Assembly (NCBI GenBank): GCA_034440575.1 | Contig: JAOTOL010001644.1 | Location: 3,816,160 to 3,880,159 of the forward strand | Length of the DNA: 64,000 nucleotides | DNA from: Imbricaverruca yamaguchii | Lineage: Eukaryota > Arthropoda > Thecostraca > Neoverrucidae | Direction: 5' to 3' | Shown: positions 1-11,439 of the stretch, piece after piece | Layout of the letters: every line of letters starts with the position of its first letter | How positions within the stretch are numbered: position 1 is the first letter of the stretch | Made by a program: the position numbers and the translations under genes | The notes under the pieces: generated by a model | Told to the model about the DNA's origin: nothing | The model's database searches: none | What the model saw: only the letters and a program-made list of their open reading frames with translations

Positions 1-189
1 GTACGTATAGCAGCGCAGGTGGTGCGCGACGGTAACCCCAAGTATGGTTCCCGACCACTCAGAGTGTGCGCGTCAGCGCTGGTGCTACACCCCGCCACTC
101 TACCTAAGCTCTCTAGGGCGATGGGACGAAAAGTTCATCCAGGGCAGTCGGAGTCGACGGAGTCCCTCTCCACGTCTTCAAAAAAGTGA

Positions 190-1873
190 TTCGCAGTCAT
201 TGGCTCACATCTGATCCATCTCATCAACTGTTCTATTGTCACGCAGGCCTTTCCCTGCATGGAAAGTCGCCCGTGTCACGCCAATTTTTAAGCCAGGCGA
301 TCGCTCGATCTTTTTAGAATTTTAGACCAATCTCAATTTTGTCTGTACTCTCTTTTATCTTATGTCAGATACGCCAGCTTCTAGATCATGATACGCCAGA
401 TACGCCACGTCTATCTCGTATTGTTTGTAAGTCTAGGGGGGCGGCAGAAGACCCCTCTAAAATCGCAAACTAAGCGTCGCACGAAAACGAAAGCGGTAGC
501 ATCGGAAAGCGCTCGACGAATAAGGTCCGGGTGCAACCTCCAAAACAATTTCCTCCCAAAGGTGACGTCACCAGGGTGGCTAGATTTTCACGACTTTTCA
601 CGACTTACATTATGTTTTTGACTCTGGAGTAAATTTTTGGGGATATATGAAAAACAAAATATATTTGGAATGGGAAAAGGACAACGAAATCGACCAGGGC
701 TATATTTTTTTGGGCCTCAAATGTTTTTTATTTGAAAATTTTGAGTTTTCAAGTTTTCTTAAATTTTCCTTTTCCAATGGGTAGACCAGGCCGAGAAACG
801 TTGTTGGAAGTCAACTTGCCCTAACAAAAAATGCTTACTCTAGCCAGAATCCTGTATCTGAACAAAAATTTGGCAAATACGCACAAATTTGTATGTAGTA
901 AAAAACGAGATTAAAACAATCCACTCGTACGTTTTATTGCATCCGTAGAGATAAGCAAACGCTGCAAGTTTCATTAAATTATCTATATCCGTTAAAGCGT
1001 AACGACTTGTTGATCTTTTTTGGAGGTGACCTCACTTGACCTTGATTAACTCGTTGACCCTAGATGACTTGACATAAATTTTTGAATCAGCATGTCGAAT
1101 TGATGTGGGAAAAGGTATGCCAAATTTGGGCGCGCTACCGAGCGCCGTTCGTCCGCTATCCGCGAAAAACCTGAGGGGGTAGTTGAAGACCCCCGAGATG
1201 GTACGGGTTCAAAAATGCACTGAACTTCCAGATCGCTCTTTCAGATTCCATCATAACTCCACATCCCACCGTTAAAGTGTTAGGTGTTCTCCTCGACCAG
1301 CAGCTTAGCTGGAATTATCACATATTCATGGTTGTGCGCAAATGCAAAGCCATCATGGCATCCCTATACAAATTTCGCCATCATTTCACCACGGATGTCC
1401 TCAAGCTCTTAGTCCAGATCCGCGCCTTTCCTCGCATCCTTTATCGTCTATCCCTCTGGAGTGGAGCCGCTCAGTGCCGTCTGCACCGCGTGCAAACATG
1501 CATCAACTTTGCTGAGCGACTAGTCACCGGTGTGCGCCGCAACGAACACGTGTCCCCTGCATTCGTGTCATTATGATGGCTAAAGTTTGCGGAGATGGTT
1601 CGGGAGCACGATTGCGTTCAGGTACACAGAGCCATGTGTATTGAACAATGCCCGGAAGTTGTTCGTAAGATGTTTACCTGGCGGTCGCAAGTATCGCAGA
1701 GGGAGACCAGAGCTGGGTCAATCGGTGAGCTTCATCTCACAGGATGTCAACTCACGCAGACCCAGCGAGGTTTTCCTTACCGCGCCTCGGTCGCTTGGAA
1801 CAACCAACCACCCGTCACCAGACAAGCACCGAGTCGCTCCGCATCCATAAGTGGTTTGGCGCAGAGTCGCTGA
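190..1873 (+). pseudogene. Degenerate LINE reverse-transcriptase relic (Jockey/CR1-like)
   Basis: Two separated pieces of a non-LTR retrotransposon reverse transcriptase lie on the plus strand. Around 251-350 the translation contains WKVARVTPIFKPGDRS followed, after a frame break, by RPISILSVLS, which is the family's fingers region. From 1277 to 1573 comes LGVLLDQQLSWNYHI and a thumb-like stretch ending near LVTGVRR. A third frame at about 1730-1873 carries [17 protein letters not shown], the usual C-terminal tail. At least two frameshifts and a stop separate the pieces, and palm motifs such as FADD are not seen, so this is a dead copy. About 870 bp between the first two pieces (360-1230) shows no RT similarity and may be a later insertion. 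A TA microsatellite follows the 3' end directly. Clade assignment is inferred from motif style only. Confidence 0.65.
360..1230. other. Non-coding insert or decayed repeat inside the LINE relic
   Basis: No gene is seen here. The stretch is AT-rich. Near 1,020-1,200 it contains phrases such as GACCTCACTTGACCTTGA and GACTTGACAT that resemble the tandem pair at 29.5-30.2 kb, so it may include a diverged member of that family. The resemblance is weak and judged by eye. Confidence 0.3.
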
Positions 1874-1879
1874 TTTTAC

Positions 1880-1892
1880 TATATATATATAT

Positions 1893-1952
<60 letters not shown>
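1880..1952. repeat. (TA)n microsatellite
   Basis: About 70 bp of nearly pure TA directly after the 3' end of the LINE relic. It could descend from the element's simple-repeat tail. Confidence 0.9.
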
Positions 1953-1956
<4 letters not shown>

Positions 1957-2079
1957 TTATAAGCTGCATGCTCTTGAAATGTCTGACGCAATTTTCTTTA
2001 CCTGATGTGCTCACGCAACATTGTCTGGATGCAGAACACCCACCACGTGGAAGTACCCCAATATATGACTTTGACTTTC

Positions 2080-2269
2080 ACCGTTAGTGCTTACAGTACT
2101 GACCTGGGTAGTCCTGGTAATGCTCAGAGGGCCGGCTCACAGTACCGCCAGCGGAGTTCTCAGTAGGCCTGCGGCACTCTCGGTACTGAGCTGAAGTACT
2201 GCTCTGAGGAACTGTTCCCAGTACTACCCGAGGTGTCCCCAAGGGATCCGCAGCGCCCTCTGTACTAAC
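2080..2269. repeat. Short degenerate array with a CAGTACTG core beside PIGG exon 10
   Basis: The motif AGTACTG and variants recur roughly every 20-40 bp directly downstream of the exon 10 donor on the minus strand. No final PIGG exon could be read here. Confidence 0.45.
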
Positions 2270-5200
2270 CCGCGGCTGTCGGCCAGCTGGAGGGCAGTGA
2301 GTGTCGCCAGCACGGGCGCCGAGTAGGTGTGGCAGGTGGTGAGCAGCACGGCCACCAGCGGGCTGTGCGCCGAGACGCCGACATAGCCGGCCGAGATGTC
2401 CACACTGGCCAGACTGTTGGAGTGGCCCTGGCAACCGGCGCACTGCGTTAACGCCAAAGGCGAGTACTGTCGGCAGCTGGCTTCTGGGGATCTCACGAGT
2501 CATAAGAACGCCAGGAAAAGTAGACAAGCGTGCGCCACCATGGCATGTTTTGTGGGACAAAGGAAATCGGTGTATATTTCACGAGCGGAAGGGGAAATAT
2601 TCCCCCAAGAAGTATGCATCCACTTGCCTAAATAGACGAAGCAATCAAAAGCAATCAAAGCAACCAAAAAGTTATGGAGGAAGTTGGTACCGCATGTATA
2701 TCTTCTGACGCTGACGTTATTATTCTTTTTAGTCATTTCACTCGCGATATCTTGTCCTTGCAACTGGCTCAGCCACGGACGGCGGATGCGCGAACAAATC
2801 CATTGTGCTTGGCAAGTGGCGGGCATCCCATGGACACTATTTTTTTAGGTAAACTTCATCCCACCCACCGAACATATTCGCCATGCGCGAGTACCCGCTC
2901 CCAGTTTACCATGAAGAAGTAGCCGGCCATGCCGGTCCAGTGCAGCAGGAGGGCGGCAGTGAGCGGGCGGTGCGGCACGTCCCGGAGCCAGGCGACGGCG
3001 GCCGACATCTGCAGACTACAGCCGGCCCAGACGGCCAGGTTGGACGGCCGCACCAGCAGGGCGACCAGCAGCAGCCAGGCGAGCTTGAGCCGGCCCAGAC
3101 GGCGGCGGCCGGCCGGCCACAGGGCCAGCGTCACCACGGTCAGGTACAGGGTGCGCGCCGCCCACAGGCCGGCCGCCGACGGCACCAGCGGCACCAGCCG
3201 GCCGTCGGCCAGGCCGCGGGTCAGCAGGCAGACGGCGCCGACGCCGACGGCCGGCCGTGGCCCGCGGACGGTGAGCAGCAGCAGCAGCAGGCCGGCGGCC
3301 CAGGCGGCCGTCAGCGGAGCGGCGCCGCCGGCCGTCAGCCAGTCGGCCACGTCCGCCAGGTGCAGCCACTTGTCGCCCGTCTGGTTCCAGCGGCGCAGCA
3401 CGCCTGTCGAGAGCAGCAGCAGGCTGGCCAGCCGGGCGCGGCGAGCGGAGCCGGCGCCGCGCCACAGCCGCCGCACCTCGCCAGTCAGCAGCAGCAGCCA
3501 CACACTGCTGGTCAGCAAGTACCACGTCTGGTGCTCCTCCTCGATGAAGCTGGTGGCACCCAGACTGAGCAGGTGTAGGCTGGTGCCCGCATACAGCAAG
3601 GCATCCAACGTGGTCCACAGCTGCAGAACAAAAACATCGTCACACAAGTCCAGAGATACGACAGAAAACACGCCACCGCATATGTCCACAGTGGCAGCCC
3701 AATACATGTCTACACAGTAGCACGACGCCAAGCTCCACTGGTTCACCGGCCGCACAGCTGGTGCGGCCTCTCTCCACTGACCAGTCAGGGTATCCAGTGA
3801 GGTATCCCCACTGACATGTGACTGTGCCACTGGCCGGCCTGGACATACAGTTAGGTTTCTCTCCACTGACCGGTCAGGACACCCAGTGAGGCCTCTCTCC
3901 ACTGACCTGTGACTGTCCCACTGACCGGTCACGACATCCAGTGAGGCCTCTCTCCACTGACCTGTGACTGTGCCACAGCCCGGTCAGGATATCCAGTGAG
4001 GCCTCTCTCCACTGACCTGTGACTGTGCCACAAGGCGGTCAGGATATCCAGTGAGCCTCTCTCCACTGACATGTGACTGTGCCACAGCCCGGTCAGGACA
4101 CCCAGTGAGGCCTCTCTCCACTGACCTGTGACTGTGCCACAGCCCGGTCAGGATATCCAGTGAGGCCTCTCTCCACTGACCTGTGACTGTGCCACAGGCC
4201 GGTCAGGAGATCCAGTGAGGCCTCTCTCCACTGACCTGTGACTGTGCCACAGCTCGGTCAGGATATCCAGGGGCCTACTGTGTGACTGTGCCACAGCTCG
4301 GTCAGGATATCCAGTGAGGCCTCTCTCCACTGACCTGTGACTGTGCCACAAGGCGGTCAGGATATCCAGTGAGCCTCTCTCCACTGACATGTGACTGTGC
4401 CACAGCCCGGTCAGGATATCCAGTGAGGCCTCTCTCCACTGACCTGTGACTGTGCTTGTGGCCGGCCGGCCGGCGCCCGGCCCGGACAGCCGGCGGCGGC
4501 GTGGCTCAGACAGGCGGTGGCCGCCAGCAGCAGCAGCAGCGCCAGCCCGGCGCCGTCGACCGAGCAGAGTCGACCGTCCGTCCGCAGGCCGCAGGCCACC
4601 AGCAGAGCGGCCGTGCAGGCCAGCAGACTGCCGGCGGCGAGAGCGGCCGAGACGGCGCCTGGAGCTGGCCGACACGATACCAGCAGCGTCTGGTGAACAC
4701 GGCATACTGATGCGTACCGGCCACTGCACTACCGGACACACATAGGCACACTGACCACCACGGCGGTAGCAAAAACAACGACTGATTAAATGACGGGGTA
4801 TTGCGCATATTGGCCAACTGGAAGGCAATGGCCAAACATCTTCGTACAGAAAAAAAAAACACGATGTCTTAGACCAGCACAGCTAAATTTACTTTTCAGA
4901 GTGGAACCGTTCCTGTATTCGTGCATCAAGGGTGCGGACCACCCAGATGCGTGCCTTCAGTAGTGACGCATGCGTACTCGTCTTGAAGACGGCTGACTCG
5001 TCTCATAGGATAAGTGTGTGAAGTTCATACTAGACAGTTGTAAATGTAAAGGAACATCTTGAAGATAATCAACTGTGATTTCTTTAACAATATGACAGCA
5101 CCTGAACAGCAATGATACCGTCAGCTCACACACATTGTTATACGGATGCATGAATACAGGAAAAATTCGTTTATGTGACAACATGCAATAACGTCTGCCA

Positions 5201-8200
5201 ACAAACGTCTCACGAGCGAGAAAAAGCCGATACTGTGATAGATTAAATAATCATCCAGTAATACACAACCGCATCTCAAATTGCAAATACGTGGAATTGA
5301 AGCAATCACGTTCATTTATCTTCAGACTCGCTCAGGTCTCAGCCTTACCATCAGGATCAACAACACGCCTAGACCCATTGCGATCGGGTCGTGTCGTGAA
5401 GCAGAACTGAGTAGTTTAGCCTGCATCCGTCGCACGGCGCCACTGGCCGCTCGTTCCGCTGCGGCGTATGAACCGACCAAAAGCGCCGCTTCGGCAGTGG
5501 CCAGCACCTCGTGCTCCACGTCTGCATCCGAACGACTGCCGAGTCACTGGCGAGGGGCACCAGTGGTGGACCCGGGCTCGGGGTGTAACACCAGCGGCAG
5601 CACTACTGCACCTAGGCATGTAACACCAGCGACACCAGGAGGCTCAGGGCTCAGGGCTCGGGGAACAACACTAGTGGCGCCCGCAATGGATTAGATGCTT
5701 GGGCACCAGAGGCACCGGCAATGGACTCGGGGCTCAGGGTGCAACACCAGTGACACCAGTAACGGACTCGGGGCTCGGGGTGAACATTAGCGATACCAGT
5801 AATGAATGGGATCGAGGCTCGGGGTACAACACCAGTGGAACCAGTAGTGAATGGACTCGGGGCGCGAGGTGCAACACCAGCGATACCAGTAATGAATGGG
5901 CTCGGGGTTCGGGGTGCAACACCAGTGACACCAGTAACGGACTCGGGGCTCGGGGTGAACATTAGCGATACCAGTAATGAATGGGATCGAGGCTCGGGGT
6001 ACAACACCAGTGGAACCAGTAGTGAATGGACTCGGGGCGCGAGGTGCAACACCAGCGATACCAGTAATGAATGGGCTCGGGGTTCGGGGTGCAACACCAG
6101 CGGTACCGGCACTGGACTCGGGGCTCAGGGCGTAAAATCGGTGCAACGCGGGAAGACAACACTAAAGAGACATGTACGGTCATTCAAAGAGCACCAGACC
6201 TGCGGCTCATGCGCTATGAAATTCTGAGCCAACAACTGAACTTAGAACAAAAGTCATTATCCGCAAGAAAGATATAACTGAGCAAACAAGAGGCTTTAGA
6301 ATCAAATTAGAACTGGCAATCACTCGCAACACGTTCCTTTGCTCGCCTCGCCTTCTCAAGTGAGGTCACTTTGATTGCTAAGCCAAGAGGTCAGCATATT
6401 GATATCGCAACAAAACGGTTGGAATGAGTATATCGCGGTGGTCGTCAGACGTGCACCCGCCGCCACACTTCTACCATACACAGCGATATATCCGGAGCAA
6501 ATATTAGTCATATGCAATACACGCGCTGCAATACTACACATATTATCAACGTTACTCATGCCAAAAATGTCTCGCCATCCCCGGTGACCTCAGCATGTTT
6601 CCCGTGCCAACATAATCCCGCCTACTCACAATGCCCTCCCTGTACAATACATGCGAGCTGTGCTGCACCCACCTGCGTCTGCGCGTGACGGACTGTGACG
6701 GTACAGCCCCAGCAGCTGGCGGCCGTTGTTGATGAGAGCTCGCGCTAGTCTGGACACGCCCAGCGGCCGGACCGCGTCCTCAATAACACGACCCACGCTC
6801 TCAGCCGGCACGGGAACTCCCAGCAGGCTGGCCAGGGTCGGCGCCAGGTCCACCTGACGTACCTCCCGGCCACGGTCCACCTGATGCGACAACAGGTGGA
6901 TGAGAGGGCAGGTCCACCCCACCTACCCCCCCGACGGTCCACCTGATGCGACAACAGGTGGATGAGAGGGCAGGTCCAGCTGACGTACCTCACGGTCACC
7001 GTCAACCCGATGCGATAGCAGGATGAGAGAGCCACCTGACGTACGTCTCCCAGAGGAACAGGATCGGGTCATTGTTCACCTGAAGTACCTCTCGGCCACA
7101 ATACACCTGCTGGCCACAGTACAGAGGCCAGTCCAGGACTGATCCGACGGTCAGCTGACGTTTGTGATACACATGATCTAGGCATGCAACCACTAATAAT
7201 ATACTCGCCACATAGCAAGAATGTCATATGCCCACCACATGGCAGGGACGTCCAGCATCCTAGATATCCATTTGCCACCAAAGGGTATCCAACATTACAG
7301 CTGTCCACCAGACTCTGAGGGCGTTTGATGTACAGACTACCAATTTGAAGGCGTCTGTCGGTACAAGGTACCCATCAGAGGATGTCCGCAGTCCAATGTA
7401 CCAATGACAGGGATCCAGGTGCACGAGATACCCACCTGAGGGTGTCCGGTGTACGCCGGACTGACGATGTGGAGACCGACGCGTGTCTCCGGGGCAGAGG
7501 CGCCACCGTGGCTGCCCGCCTCGCTCATGCCATGGTCTCCGCACACCACCAGCACGGGCGGCGGTCCAGTCTGATGGGACGGGGGCGTGCATGACTACAC
7601 CGGCCAACAGAGGCCGTACACGCCAGCACTGGCAGACTGCAATGACATGGTTGGCGGCCATCCGTGTCACACCAATCGTCACACTACATTGCCACATTCA
7701 GTTGCTTGGGGATTGGGCCGATGAGACCCATTGGTGATTATCAGGTTTTCAGAGAGCCTCCTTGATGATAGTGTGCCTCACAATGCTTGATAGGAGTGCA
7801 GAGTCCTATCCCTTGACAGGAGTGCATAGTCCTATTCCTTGATAGGAGTGCAGAGTCCTATTCCTTGCCACATGTGCGGCACACGGCGTAACACGCAGCA
7901 GTTGTCGAGGGACCTCAACACACGTCACTACCTCGCAACTATGCATCCACATATTGGTGATTTGTGGTGTGGCTTACCCAACACAACGGGCCACACCTCA
8001 TAGTGAGACCCTAAGAGAGTTGCACAATTCGCGGACGACAGCACGCGAGTACCATCTCACCCAGTTCCTTAACCGGTTCCTCGTGCCGCTGATATACAAG
8101 GCTATAATACCATGTTAGTGAAGGAAAATACAGAAGGAAACAAAAGGCAACAGCCGGCTGTAGCACGGTTCACATTCGCTTGGAGTTGCGGCGCCGCAGG

Positions 8201-11200
8201 ACGTACTGAGCTGTTGGTCAGAGCAGTGTAGATGGTGTCCATGACGGCGCTCATCTCGGCCAACTTGGTGTTGATGAGCGGGCTGAACGGACCCGCTAGG
8301 TGGCCGATGTGGTCCAGGCCGAGGTAGTGCAGGATCAGCACATCCCAGTCGCGCCCCGCCAGCTCCGCCCGCAGGTGTCGCGTCACGTTATCGTCCACCT
8401 GTCGGGGCAGACCGCCGCAGGACTCAGCAGGGGTCACGCCGCAGTCTACCTCCTATGGTGAGTGGGAGGTAGACCTCATCAGCCTCATTGCCTCATCAGC
8501 AGTGAGGCCAACAGAGGTCACACTATCGTGTACTGAATGGTGGACCACCACCAGCAGTGGGGTCAACAGAGGTCACACTGTCGTCCACTGAATGGTGGAC
8601 CACCACCAGCAGTGGGCTCAGTGGGGGGGGGGGTCACGCCGCCGTCTGCCTCCCTTGGTAGACCCTCATCAATAGTGAGGTCAACAGAGGTCACACAATC
8701 GTCTACTGAACATGGTAGACCACCACCAGTGGGGTCAACAGAGGTCACGCCATCGTCTACCTAACATGTCAGCCCACTGTCAGTAGTATCATAGTCACCC
8801 ATGCTACACCGGGCACATATGCACCTTGCAGTCGTCACAAACAAAAGCCAGCTCAGGAAACTCCCGAAGACCGCAGCACATTGTTAATGGTCTTGGGATA
8901 TGTTCAAAGTCTCCAAACTGGTCTTTTACAAGCCAACTGACCCACGTGCATACAATTCCGGTCTTTTTACGTGGCTTCGAATGCGTTTTGACCGGAATCC
9001 AGTCGGGTCCGGTCATAGCAGCCTGGCCAACCCAGGGTCCGAAAATATTTGGTATCTGCTACCTCTAGTCCACACTCGTCCAGACATTCCATACCGGCAC
9101 TCTCATCGCCGGATATTCCACCAAGACCACCCAATGACAAGGGCGTTCACTCAGATCACCCTGACGCCGAAGAGGCCACCCAGGTCACCGACCTCAGTGT
9201 AGTCGTTGACGAAGAACGAGTGTGTGCCGTCGTGTCGGACGAAGTGGTCGGGGAACAGACGCAGCCATGTGTCGTCGCCGTAGAAGACGACGCGGCGCCC
9301 GGCGCGCCGCAGCTGCCGCACCACGCTGTCCTGCGCCAGCTGGCCGCCCTCATAGTTCCGCAGGATGTCGAGGAACTCGGGCGTGGCGCCAGTGGTCAGC
9401 GCCTGCAGCAGAGCGCTGGTGACAGGTGACGGGTGACAGGCCGCCGAGACGACCTCCCACACCACACTCCCAACACTGCGACATGTATACATCATAACAT
9501 AGCATAATATGACCTCATGTACTGGAAATGCAGTGGTCAGGTGCGGTTGGGGTGGATTCAAAGATTATGACTGGAGAAAACTGTCTGAAGGGGCATCATT
9601 CCCCAGATGGATCCAATGAATGAGAATTTAAATGGTATGGGCATACTTGAGTGTTCCTGGAGGAGTGACTTTTTCTAGTCAGAGGCACACCACCTTTCCA
9701 TGGAGGGATAAATGAGCACATGTCCTGCCCCTTCTTGGATCCGCCCCTGAAATGTGAGGCAAAATAACTGCCACTGATGATAGCATCAATTATGCATTTA
9801 AATGGTTTCTAATATGTGATGTATTCAACATAATATGAGCCATGCCATGCTAACTGTTATAATGCTACCATTTCTGTAACATTAGTAAGATATCATTATC
9901 ATATTTCTGATAATATTAGTCCAAAATTAACTTGACATTTTCATGTTGAGCATCATATGATGCTAGCATAAAAACGTCAAGTTAGTTTTAAGCATCAAAA
10001 TTGCAAGACAACTTATAGTTGACCATGACAAATATGCATAAACAAGAGGAACAGTTGAGCAATCTCTACTAACTTACTTTTATTCTTGGAAGGGTGACTG
10101 TAGGAGGCTCAGCTAAAGCTGTGTATGTTCTGACATGTTCCATTTCCTCCCACTTAGTGATAAATGGAACTGCATCTTTTCTTGCTGCAAATTCAGCTCT
10201 AAATGCATCAATGATCATCCAAACCAGCTTTGGCGATTCATCTTCGTAGTCTACACTAGAAGCAGTAGATATAATTAGGCAACACCAGGATTAAATGCAC
10301 TCAGAATAATCTATATTCATGCATGATTAAATAAGCAATAAGATATTCATGCATGATTAAATAAGCAATAAGCATCCAACTATGCAATTTTCAACTAGTT
10401 CTAAGCAAATTATCAGTTTATTATAGTCCATAAATATGCAAACATGTAAGCAAAACAATGAAAATGTCCCTTATGCATAACATCTGTATCATACACTGTA
10501 CATAAAACATTCACCAATAGAACACAGATCATGTAATTTAATAGGAGTCATTCTTGGGAAGCAAAAATGTAGTATTTCACTTTTCAATACACACATTCAA
10601 AATTAATGAAAACTGAAAAATATAGAATCACTTCAAGATATAAGAAGCAAATAATGTAATCAATTTTACCAAGGGTCTCTCCTAATTTCACATTTGGTGC
10701 AAAATGCTCCTTGTTTGAAAGGACCAGATCTAAAGCATTATCATATCCACTTAAAGCATTCACAGGTGTCAATGATTAGCAAAACGTTTTGCAGCTTATG
10801 CTCCAGTTAACTAAGGTTGATGATTAGTTGATCTTTCAGTGGATAATTTCTAAACAATTATTTTATTTTAAACAAATCAGCATGCAAAACCCTAAACTAA
10901 CCTAACATAACCTAAGCTATTTTATGCCCAAGCTATCAGCTAAATATTTCATAGCCTAAACCTCAACCATTTTAATAGAAAAAAAAATATTCACAAAAAA
11001 ATCCTTCTTTTGTTCATAATTTACAACAGAAGCCTAACCAAACGTAACTGAGCCAAACCTGTGTATGCTTACAACCTTTTGTACACTTAATGGAGGTAAA
11101 GTATGTGTAAAACTTGTCTCGTGGTTATCCTAAACTGCATTAATACCCAAATTTCCACCTACCTGTGATGTACATTCGAATCCATGTCATCCCAAGGTCT

Positions 11201-11290
11201 GGGAGAAGGGAAGTATCCTTTACTAAAAACCAAGCACCCGATGATGTACGCCACAGAAGACAAAACGGGATAGCCAAGCAATCCTACCAT
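2270..11290 (-). CDS. PIGG: GPI ethanolamine phosphate transferase 2 (PIGG), ten exons, 3' end missing
   Basis: The family adds ethanolamine phosphate to the second mannose of GPI anchors in the ER membrane. Exons in order: 11290-11163, 10255-10078, 9402-9193, 8398-8207, 7570-7436, 6853-6673, 5521-5349, 4689-4444, 3620-2910, 2427-2270. All junctions are GT-AG and all phases agree, giving about 770 residues. The ATG at 11290 starts a signal-anchor helix (residues about 1-25). The alkaline-phosphatase-type domain follows: IIDAFR (D59), FYGDDTW (143-148), LGLDHIGH (D201, H202, H205) and CGDHGMSEAGSHGG (D248, H249). From residue about 390 come many hydrophobic helices and the family signature FIEEEHQTWY. 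Human PIGG is about 980 residues; the C-terminal 60-70 residues expected after exon 10 were not found, so either a last exon is diverged or the locus is truncated by the LINE relic. Exons 1 and 2 are too short to show as long ORFs and were found by phase and homology. Confidence 0.9.
3775..4443. repeat. 55-bp minisatellite carrying the PIGG exon 8 splice donor
   Basis: About twelve units of roughly 55 bp. On the minus strand every unit contains GGCACAGTCACA followed by (T/G)GTCAGTGG. That is the last 11-12 bases of PIGG exon 8 plus its donor (exon end at 4444). The array therefore offers many near-identical 5' splice sites in a row downstream of the true one, of which the first joins in phase to exon 9. 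Confidence 0.9.
5570..6125. repeat. Minisatellite with a 175-bp higher-order duplication in PIGG intron 6
   Basis: Units of about 42 bp built on GGGGTGCAACACCAGTGACACC. A block of four units beginning near 5767 is repeated almost without change beginning near 5942, a recent 175-bp duplication. It lies just upstream (in gene sense) of the exon 7 acceptor but does not clearly include exon bases. Confidence 0.85.
6847..7031. repeat. 62-64 bp triplication carrying the PIGG exon 6 acceptor
   Basis: Three imperfect copies start at 6847, 6911 and 6973. On the minus strand at least two carry CAG followed by GTGGACC, the same as the true acceptor and first bases of exon 6 (6853). The innermost acceptor gives the correct phase after exon 5. 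Confidence 0.8.
7775..7870. repeat. Short tandem triplication in PIGG intron 4
   Basis: Three copies of a roughly 30-bp unit containing ATAGGAGTGCAGAGTCCTAT, which is partly palindromic. The rest of the intron, 7,571-8,206, shows nothing recognisable. Confidence 0.7.
8399..8770. repeat. Minisatellite carrying the PIGG exon 4 acceptor and exon start
   Basis: Units of about 55 bp on the minus strand include an AG followed by GTAGACGATGGCGTGACC or close variants. The true exon 4 start at 8398 reads GTGGACGATAACGTGACG. About 17 exon bases are therefore included in the repeating unit. Five or six copies are recognisable. Confidence 0.8.
10310..10372. repeat. 30-bp tandem duplication in PIGG intron 1
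   Basis: ATATTCATGCATGATTAAAT plus AAGCAATAAG occurs twice head to tail. Confidence 0.8.
10640..10772 (-). pseudogene. CR1 LINE endonuclease fragment in PIGG intron 1
   Basis: The minus-strand translation NALDLVLSNKEHFAPNVKLG aligns with the endonuclease segment LDLVLTNEENFVQNVNVG of the fuller CR1 element at 17-20 kb, and the similarity continues into GETLGKIDYII against GETFGNSDHNII. It is a short dead fragment of a related but distinct copy. Confidence 0.6.
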
Positions 11291-11439
11291 GTTGTCAGGT
11301 ACTTGAAAAGAACTTAAGATGATCTCGATTACATCTTAAGGCTCGTGATATTCTTACTTTTCGATGTAAACAATTAATTGTCACAATTGCGCCAGAATCA
11401 CAAATTTTCCTATTTCAAAGCAGTGGCTGTGAATATCTT

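Noticed and set aside
2883..3720. Plus-strand frames of 231 and 263 codons
   Set aside because: Antisense shadow of PIGG exon 9, GC-rich and Arg/Ala/Gln-rich without domains.
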